Below, one piece after another: positions 33,092-38,258 of a stretch of DNA of 38,258 nt (position 1 is its first letter; the number at the start of each line of letters is the position of its first letter). The position numbers and the translations under genes are program-made. The notes beneath the pieces were generated by a model. It was not told the origin of the DNA. It saw nothing but the letters and a program-made list of their open reading frames with translations, and searched no databases. Source of the DNA: Proteiniborus ethanoligenes (GTDB lineage: Bacteria; Bacillota; Clostridia; Tissierellales; Proteiniboraceae). The stretch spans positions 1 through 38,258 of the forward strand of contig NZ_FNQE01000032.1 of assembly GCF_900107485.1 (NCBI RefSeq), written 5' to 3'.

Positions 33092-34228
33092 ATGAATGTA
33101 TTGAAGGAGTATTTTGTTAAAAAGGCTGATAATGTTTCTTTCATTGAGATAAAGCCTAATTCATATGTATATATTAATGAATATACGATTGGCTCAGAAA
33201 TACCATTACCATTAATAGTTGATGAGCTAATTAATGAAATAAAGGAAGGAACTGCACAAGATGAGATTAAGGTTTCTTCATTTATTAATGGAATGATATA
33301 CTTAATCGGAGCAGATCCAGAGTTCGAGTTCTGTAATCAATACAAAGAAATATTATATAATTATGATAAAAAAATAGAAGATTATATTTTATATATTGGC
33401 TTAAAAAAGATTAACGAAAGTGATTTTGAAGAAGGTATGGTTTGGCTTAGAGCTGCATACTATATGAACAATAATAATTTAATGGGGAAATATAATTATG
33501 CTCTTGCTTTAGAAGAAAAAGCTAGAAGACTATTTTCAGCAAATAATGAAAACATGGGTAGCGTTTTTTTAAATGCCTCTACTAATATTATTGAAGAAGT
33601 TATAGATATGGATTCGAATTTTGATTTAGCTTATTACAAGCTAGGATACCACTATAGAAATAGTAAGCAGTTTATGAAAAGCAAACTAATGTGGGAAAAA
33701 TATCTTCAACTAGGAAAAGACGATGAAATGCAACAGGAAATAAGAGAGAATTTAGAAACAATGCAGGACGATATAATATATGAAGAAGGATATAATGAGA
33801 TATTGACAGGAAACCCCAGGGCAGGATTAGAAAAGCTATTACCACTAAAGGAAAAATATGTTGATTGGTGGAATTTACTTTTTATGATTGGATTAGGATT
33901 TAGACATTTAAACATGTATGAAGAAGCTAAATCAGAGTTTGAATATGTTTTAGAGCTTGTACCAGACCAAGTAGATGTATTAAATGAGCTTGGACTTTGC
34001 TTAGCCTTTCTTGGTGAATATGAGGAGGCAATATCCAAATTATCTAGAGCAATAGAGTTGAAGCCTAAGGACTATGAAATAATGTGTAATAGAGGGATGG
34101 TGTATTTACAAATTAATGATTTTGTGAATGCTGAAAAAGACATAAATGCTGCTTACAAACTGAATAGTACAGATGAAATTACAATTGCTTGTAAAACGGA
34201 ACTTGAGAGAATAAAGAATATGGTTTAG
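33092..34228 (+). CDS. TPR-repeat protein
   Basis: 378 aa, soluble, no signal peptide. The C-terminal half contains several tetratricopeptide units, clearest at ~245-350: LGFRHLNMYEEAKSEFEYVLELVPD, LGLCLAFLGEYEEAISKLSRAIELKPK and RGMVYLQINDFVNAEKDI. The N-terminal ~100 residues are a separate domain beginning NVLKEYFVKKADNVSF that I do not recognise. ATG 33092 is preferred over 33083 because GGGGTGG is directly adjacent to the first and well spaced from the second. It probably acts as a protein-interaction scaffold with the two upstream genes. Confidence 0.78.
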   Translation: MNVLKEYFVKKADNVSFIEIKPNSYVYINEYTIGSEIPLPLIVDELINEIKEGTAQDEIKVSSFINGMIYLIGADPEFEFCNQYKEILYNYDKKIEDYILYIGLKKINESDFEEGMVWLRAAYYMNNNNLMGKYNYALALEEKARRLFSANNENMGSVFLNASTNIIEEVIDMDSNFDLAYYKLGYHYRNSKQFMKSKLMWEKYLQLGKDDEMQQEIRENLETMQDDIIYEEGYNEILTGNPRAGLEKLLPLKEKYVDWWNLLFMIGLGFRHLNMYEEAKSEFEYVLELVPDQVDVLNELGLCLAFLGEYEEAISKLSRAIELKPKDYEIMCNRGMVYLQINDFVNAEKDINAAYKLNSTDEITIACKTELERIKNMV

Positions 34229-34244
34229 GCTATATTCTTTTTTT
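34213..34244 (+). terminator. Terminator of the radical SAM-TPR cluster
   Basis: A 9-bp stem, AAAGAATAT (34213-34221) and ATATTCTTT (34232-34240), plus a T-run. The 5' arm and loop overlap the end of the TPR gene and its stop codon. Confidence 0.75.
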
Positions 34245-34275
34245 ATAGAAAATCATTTAAAGTTTTGTAAATATT

Positions 34276-34304
34276 TTGAACTGATGCATAGTATGTGATA
34301 AAAT
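34276..34304 (+). promoter_or_regulatory. Promoter of the ptb-iorA-iorB cluster
   Basis: TTGAAC (34276-34281), a 17-bp spacer and TAAAAT (34299-34304). The start would be near 34311, 46 nt before the first start codon. Confidence 0.7.
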
Positions 34305-34310
34305 AACTTT

Positions 34311-34324
34311 GGAAAACGATTTCA
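34311..34324 (+). promoter_or_regulatory. Possible cre (CcpA) site at the ptb transcription start
   Basis: GGAAAACGATTTCA agrees with the TGWAANCGNTNWCA catabolite-response consensus at all positions but the first. It lies at the predicted start of transcription, where CcpA binding would repress. It is a single-motif match. Confidence 0.35.
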
Positions 34325-34356
34325 TATAAAAGAAAACAACTAAAGGGGGAGATGCT

Positions 34357-35265
34357 TTGCTTAAACACCTAAATGATTTAATAGAAAAGGCTAAAGGACA
34401 AGCAAGAAAGAGATTAGCTATCGCTGCCTGCGAAGATGAAGAAGTGTTAAAGGCTGTTCATGAAGCCGCTTTACTTGAAATTGTGGAGCCTATACTAATT
34501 GGTAACATTGAAAAAACAGAAGCTATTGCAACAAGGATAGGAGTTTCTATTGAAGGCTATAAAAAAATAGAGGCAGATCAATTAGCCCAAGCTGCAGAAA
34601 TAGCTGTAAGACTTGTAAGCAGTGGTAAAGCTGATTTTATAATGAAAGGGTTAATAGACACATCTATATTATTGAAGGAAGTATTGAATAAAGAATATGG
34701 TTTAAGAACAGATAGTTTAATAAGTCATGTCATGATATATGAAGTACCTACTTATCATAAATTATTATTTTTAACTGATGGGGGTATGAATCTAGAACCT
34801 AGTTTAGAGGATAAGGTTAAAATAACCAAAAATGCAATAAGAGTTTGTGAGGCTCTAGATTACAAGATAATAAAGGTAGCAGCAATTGCTGCAAAAGAAA
34901 AAGTAGATCCAAAGATGAATGCTACAATTCATGGAGATGAATTAAAGAAAATGTGCAATGATGGTGTATTTAATAATGGAGTCATTGTTGAAGGACCATT
35001 AGCACTTGATTTAGCAGTTTCTGAAGAAGCAGCAAAGATTAAGGGTTATAATAGTGAAGTAGCTGGTGATGCAGACATTATTTTAGTTCCAAATATAGAA
35101 ACAGGAAATGGAATAGGCAAGAGCTTAACCTACTTCTCAAATAGCCTTTCTGCCGGGATAATAATGGGGGCAAAGGTTCCTATAGTTCTAGTGTCTAGAG
35201 CTGACTCTCATGAAGCAAAACTGTATTCAATAGCATTGGGAAGTCTGATTTCTGAGTTGAATTAG
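34357..35265 (+). CDS. ptb: Phosphotransbutyrylase-type phosphotransacylase
   Basis: 302 aa, converting acyl-CoA plus phosphate to acyl phosphate and CoA. The family marks are MKGLIDTSILLKEVLNKEYGLR, ISHVMIYEVP, FLTDGGMNLEPSLEDKVKI and the closing GAKVPIVLVSRADSHEAK-type segment (about 272-292). The length fits Ptb rather than ~330-aa Pta. It uses a TTG start with AAAGGGGGAG ~6 nt upstream. It lies 45 bp before iorA, so the substrate may be aryl- or branched-acyl-CoA made from 2-oxo acids, not only butyryl-CoA. No acyl kinase (buk) is in the window. Confidence 0.87.
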   Translation: MLKHLNDLIEKAKGQARKRLAIAACEDEEVLKAVHEAALLEIVEPILIGNIEKTEAIATRIGVSIEGYKKIEADQLAQAAEIAVRLVSSGKADFIMKGLIDTSILLKEVLNKEYGLRTDSLISHVMIYEVPTYHKLLFLTDGGMNLEPSLEDKVKITKNAIRVCEALDYKIIKVAAIAAKEKVDPKMNATIHGDELKKMCNDGVFNNGVIVEGPLALDLAVSEEAAKIKGYNSEVAGDADIILVPNIETGNGIGKSLTYFSNSLSAGIIMGAKVPIVLVSRADSHEAKLYSIALGSLISELN

Positions 35266-35310
35266 CAATGAATTTCGATTTTTAAAAACATATAAAGGGG
35301 TGCAAAAAAG

Positions 35311-37086
35311 ATGAAAAAATTATTGACTGGTAATGAAGCAGTAGCCCTTGGCGCATACGAGGCTGGGGTAACCATTGCTTCAGCTTATCCAGGGACTCCA
35401 AGCACAGAGATTCTAGAGAATATAGCACAGTATGATGAAATTTATTCTGAATGGGCAACAAATGAAAAAGTAGCTTTAGAAGTTGCGATTGGTGCATCAA
35501 TAGCAGGAGCTAGGTCAGTTGCGGCAATGAAGCATGTAGGAGTAAACGTAGCTGCAGACCCATTATTTACTTTTACCTACACTGGTGTCAACGGAGGATG
35601 TGTTTTAGTATCAGCAGATGACCCTGGAATGCATAGCTCCCAAAACGAGCAGGACAACAGATATTACGCGAAGTTTGCAAAAATTCCTATGCTAGAACCT
35701 AGTGATAGTCAAGAATCAAAAGACTTTATGAAAATTGCCTATGAGATAAGCGAAGAATACGACACTCCAGTGCTGTTAAGACTTACTACAAGAGTTTGTC
35801 ATGGCAAGGGGCTTGTAGAAATAGGAGAAAGAAAAGAGGTTGAATTTAAAGAATATAAAAAAGATATTCCTAAATATGTAGCTACTCCAGCTAATGCTAG
35901 AAAACGAAGGGTAATACTAGAAGAGAGATTAAAAAGGCTAGAACAATTAAGCAATAGCTCTGATTTGAATAAAATAGAGTGGAATGATAAAAAAATCGGT
36001 ATAATAACTTCTGGCGTTGCTTATCAATATGCAAAAGAAGTGTTTGGGGATAAGGCTTCGTTTTTAAAGCTTGGTTTTACATTCCCACTTCCAAAAGCTA
36101 AGATTAAAGAGTTTGCAGATCAGGTTGAGAAATTATATATAATAGAAGAACTAGAGCCATATATTGAAGATGAAATAAAAGCCCTAAGTATAGATGTAAT
36201 CGGTAAAGAGGTTATACCGGCTATAGGAGAGTTAAATCCTGATATTTTGCAGGAAGCGTTACTAGGAATCAAAGCTGATAAAGTAGATATAAGCGTAGAG
36301 AAGGTTGTGCCAAGACCACCTACTATGTGTGCAGGTTGTCCTCATAGAGGATTATTTTATGTGTTAAGTAAAAAGAAAAATACAGTCGTAACAGGAGATA
36401 TCGGATGTTATACATTAGGTTCGGCTCCTCCATTAGAGAGTATGGATACATGTATATGCATGGGAGCAAGTATTAGTGCAGGACATGGTTTTACAAAAGC
36501 TTTAGAAAAAAAAGGGCAGGAAACTAAGGTGTTTGGAGTAATTGGGGACTCAACCTTTTTCCACTCAGGTATAACAGGTTTAGTAAATGCAGTGTATAAT
36601 AAAGGCAATGCAGCAACAATTATATTAGACAATAGGATAACAGGTATGACAGGTCATCAAGAGAATCCAGGTACAGGATATACATTGTCTGGTGACAATA
36701 CTGAATATATAGATATTGTAAAAATATGCGAAGCTATAGGCGTAAAAAACATATCAGTAATTAATCCATTAGACTTGAAAGAATCAGAAGAAGCTGTAAG
36801 TAAAGCTATGAATACAAAAGAACCTATGGTCATAATAGCTAAGTGGCCATGCGTTTTGAAAAAATCACCTAAAGAAGAAGTAGAGGAATTTGGATTAGAT
36901 AAGAGGATTAAGTGCACTGTAGATAGAGAAAAGTGTAGAAAGTGTAAGATGTGTTTAAAGGCTGGATGTCCAGCTATCTCATTTGACCCTAGTATTGGCT
37001 CCATTATTGACGAATCTATGTGTGTTGGCTGTGATGTATGCTTACAGATATGTCCATTTAAAGCAATAGTAAAGGCGGGTGAGTAA
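35311..37086 (+). CDS. iorA: Indolepyruvate:ferredoxin oxidoreductase, alpha subunit
   Basis: 591 aa. The N-terminal pyrimidine/PP domain (~1-180) begins GNEAVALGAYEAGV with the AYPGTPSTEI motif. The TPP-binding domain (~330-510) includes MCAGCPHRGLFY and VTGDIGCYTLGSAPPL, then GDSTFFHSG. The C-terminus (~530-591) carries two [4Fe-4S] motifs, CRKCKMCLKAGCP and CVGCDVCLQICP. It oxidatively decarboxylates aromatic 2-oxo acids, and some branched ones, to acyl-CoA, reducing ferredoxin. The RBS AAAGGGG lies ~9 nt upstream. It is the central step of aromatic amino acid fermentation. Confidence 0.95.
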   Translation: MKKLLTGNEAVALGAYEAGVTIASAYPGTPSTEILENIAQYDEIYSEWATNEKVALEVAIGASIAGARSVAAMKHVGVNVAADPLFTFTYTGVNGGCVLVSADDPGMHSSQNEQDNRYYAKFAKIPMLEPSDSQESKDFMKIAYEISEEYDTPVLLRLTTRVCHGKGLVEIGERKEVEFKEYKKDIPKYVATPANARKRRVILEERLKRLEQLSNSSDLNKIEWNDKKIGIITSGVAYQYAKEVFGDKASFLKLGFTFPLPKAKIKEFADQVEKLYIIEELEPYIEDEIKALSIDVIGKEVIPAIGELNPDILQEALLGIKADKVDISVEKVVPRPPTMCAGCPHRGLFYVLSKKKNTVVTGDIGCYTLGSAPPLESMDTCICMGASISAGHGFTKALEKKGQETKVFGVIGDSTFFHSGITGLVNAVYNKGNAATIILDNRITGMTGHQENPGTGYTLSGDNTEYIDIVKICEAIGVKNISVINPLDLKESEEAVSKAMNTKEPMVIIAKWPCVLKKSPKEEVEEFGLDKRIKCTVDREKCRKCKMCLKAGCPAISFDPSIGSIIDESMCVGCDVCLQICPFKAIVKAGE

Positions 37087-37087
37087 T

Positions 37088-37666
37088 ATGGCAGAGGTAA
37101 AAAACATATTGTTTGTAGGGGTAGGAGGGCAAGGGATCATACTTGCTAGTAAAATATTATCCAGAGGACTTATAGATGCCGGATATGATGTAAAAATGTC
37201 TGAAGTTCATGGGATGGCACAACGAGGAGGAAGTGTAACCACTCAAATCAGATATGGACAAAAGGTATATTCGCCTATCATTGGAGTTGGGCAGGCTGAT
37301 GTAATAGTTTCTTTCGAAAAGATGGAAGCCATGAGATGGATAGAATATCTAAAACCAAAAGGTAAGTTAGTTGTTAATGATTATATGATACCACCTGCAC
37401 CAGTATTATCTGGGAAAGTAGAGTATCCTAAGGAAATCATAGAAGATTTACAGAGCAAAGTTAACACAATAAGTATAAAAGCTGCAGAAGAAGCCAAAAA
37501 ACTAGGAAATATTAAGACTTTGAATATTATAATGTTGGGAGCACTTATTAAAGCTATGGGTATTGATGAAATAGATTGGGAAAAGGTTATAGGGGAAGAA
37601 GTCAAAGATATATATGTAGATATAAATATCAAAGCATTTAATGTAGGGAAAATGCTAGTTGATTGA
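37088..37666 (+). CDS. iorB: Indolepyruvate:ferredoxin oxidoreductase, beta subunit
   Basis: 192 aa. The beta/gamma-type domain begins NILFVGVGGQGIILASKIL, the hallmark of this subunit family, with SEVHGMAQRGGSVTTQIRYG following at ~37-56. It pairs with IorA to make the active 2-oxo acid oxidoreductase. ATG 37088 lies immediately after the iorA stop (37086); GGTGAG in the iorA end serves as its ribosome binding site. The in-frame GTG at 37079 lies in that site. Translational coupling ensures equal subunits. Confidence 0.93.
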   Translation: MAEVKNILFVGVGGQGIILASKILSRGLIDAGYDVKMSEVHGMAQRGGSVTTQIRYGQKVYSPIIGVGQADVIVSFEKMEAMRWIEYLKPKGKLVVNDYMIPPAPVLSGKVEYPKEIIEDLQSKVNTISIKAAEEAKKLGNIKTLNIIMLGALIKAMGIDEIDWEKVIGEEVKDIYVDINIKAFNVGKMLVD

Positions 37667-37674
37667 TAGAATAT

Positions 37675-37704
37675 ATAGAGCTAATGGATATCCATTAGCT
37701 CTAT
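37675..37704 (+). terminator. Large palindrome after iorB (terminator-like)
   Basis: A perfect 15-bp inverted repeat with almost no loop, centred on 37689/37690 (TAGAGCTAATGGAT and its complement). The tail is ATTAAGTAATTT, a poor U-run, so termination may be inefficient, or the palindrome may bind protein. Confidence 0.5.
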
Positions 37705-37737
37705 TAAGTAATTTGAGAGATATATTTTAAAAAGCTA

Positions 37738-37766
37738 TTGACTTAATGAATTAAATTTGGTATATT
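37738..37766 (+). promoter_or_regulatory. rRNA operon promoter P1
   Basis: TTGACT (37738-37743), a 17-bp spacer and TATATT (37761-37766). The predicted start (~37773) falls at GTCG, the first base of a small hairpin. Confidence 0.7.
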
Positions 37767-37798
37767 TAAAAAGTCGTCACCAAGCGACAAAAAGCATT

Positions 37799-37861
37799 AA
37801 AAAAGATTTTCAAAAAACTTTTCAAAAACATGTTGACACGAAAGAATAAAAATGTTAACAT
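37799..37861 (+). promoter_or_regulatory. rRNA operon promoter P2 with UP-like element
   Basis: TTGACA (37833-37838), a 17-bp spacer and TAACAT (37856-37861). It is preceded by an A/T-tract region (37799-37830) like an UP element. The predicted start is near 37868, again at GTCG. Confidence 0.75.
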
Positions 37862-37866
37862 AAGAA

Positions 37867-38110
37867 AGTCGCCTCTTGAGAGATGGCGAGAAGAAAGCCC
37901 TTCGGGGAGCTAATAAAGTTGGTCCTAAGGGACACAAAGAACTAAAGCCCTTCGGGGAGCTAATAAAGTTGGTCCTAAGGGACACAAAGAACTAAAGCCC
38001 TTCGGGGAGATAATAAAGTTGGTCTTTGAAAATTGAACAGTGAGAAGCCAGTAAAAAGGTTTACAGTCGAAAGACACAAAAACCAAACAATTTTAATGAG
38101 TAGGAAAACT
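37867..38110 (+). promoter_or_regulatory. 16S rRNA leader with tandem hairpins and boxA-like element
   Basis: The leader opens with a hairpin (CGCC 37870-37873 with GGCG 37885-37888, plus TCT/AGA). It then holds 2.6 tandem 50-bp repeats and, after 38020, GTCTTTGAAAATTGAAC, a sequence usual before 16S and in rRNA spacers of Firmicutes and similar to the boxA antitermination signal. 38040-38110 probably holds the processing stem. Confidence 0.65.
37894..38024 (+). repeat. Tandem 50-bp repeat, 2.6 copies, in the rRNA leader
   Basis: The copies start at 37894, 37944 and 37994, with period exactly 50. Copies 1 and 2 are identical; copy 3 stops after 31 bp and has one change. Each unit begins AAAGCCCTTCGGGG (a CCC-TTCG-GGG tetraloop hairpin). 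Full units contain a second hairpin (GTCC-TAAG-GGAC inside AGTT/AACT). Confidence 0.95.
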
Positions 38111-38111
38111 T

Positions 38112-38258
<147 letters not shown>

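Noticed and set aside
37894-38024. CRISPR array
   Set aside because: The 50-bp units are directly adjacent with no variable spacers, and they lie inside the rRNA leader; no cas gene is present.

Overview
The window is about 38 kb of AT-rich, densely packed chromosome from a Gram-positive anaerobe of the class Clostridia. A Tissierellales/Peptostreptococcales-like relative is my best guess, but that is inference. The evidence is strong AGGAGG ribosome binding sites with frequent TTG starts, T-box leaders, a YtxC sporulation-family gene, Ktr potassium uptake, the clostridial order infC-rpmI-rplT / rRNA methyltransferase / pheST / zapA / U32 / mutS2, and an amino-acid-fermentation cluster (ptb-iorA-iorB). 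Most of the window is core genome. Mobile DNA is visible only at the extreme left.

Layout. 1-300: the 5' end of an IS110-family transposase (minus strand, cut by the window edge) and the non-coding end of the element, where members of this family can encode a bridge RNA. 350-4324: hslO (Hsp33) behind an odd hairpin leader, tRNA-Phe and tRNA-Cys from one strong promoter, then a DUF6873-like gene, ytxC, a DUF2007-like gene and a DUF445 membrane gene. 4360-5928: a compact FtsH-type protease on the minus strand. 6085-7485: the PepV-type dipeptidase. 7628-8950: a leader-controlled infC-rpmI-rplT operon; infC starts at AUU. 9067-11100: potassium uptake pair ktrB-ktrA, followed by an SpoU-type RNA methyltransferase. 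11948-15841: a strong promoter, the tiny yqzL gene, a Phe (UUC) T-box and pheST. 16025-22669: zapA, then U32 peptidase/RlhA-like, mutS2 (rqcU), tudS (DUF523) and a GerMN lipoprotein. 22680-24782: an Arg (AGA) T-box and argS. 24938-25582: a lytic transglycosylase.

25674-28881 is an apparent cell-envelope regulatory module: a membrane-anchored DUF4097 repeat protein, an ECF sigma factor, its zinc anti-sigma factor and a B-box/multi-TM protein. A SigW-like promoter candidate lies in front. 28978-30021 encodes a protein resembling an ADP-ribosylglycohydrolase without its metal-binding acidic motif. A small unknown minus-strand gene follows, then a cluster of B12-binding radical SAM protein, membrane protein and TPR protein. 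34357-37666 holds a phosphotransbutyrylase-type phosphotransacylase with both subunits of indolepyruvate:ferredoxin oxidoreductase. This fits energy conservation from 2-oxo acids (aryl- or branched-acyl-CoA to acyl phosphate). Finally comes an rRNA operon: two promoters, a leader with 2.6 copies of a 50-bp structured tandem repeat, and the first ~147 nt of 16S rRNA.

Functionally the window combines translation (tRNAs, two aminoacyl-tRNA synthetases under T-box control, IF-3, L35, L20, MutS2/RqcU, rRNA), envelope and proteostasis functions, potassium homeostasis and amino-acid catabolism. No CRISPR array, prophage, toxin-antitoxin or obvious defence locus was seen. The least explained signals are the IS110 non-coding end, the hslO leader hairpin, the rRNA leader repeats, the yqzL/T-box transcript, the DUF4097/ECF module and the degenerate DraG-like protein.
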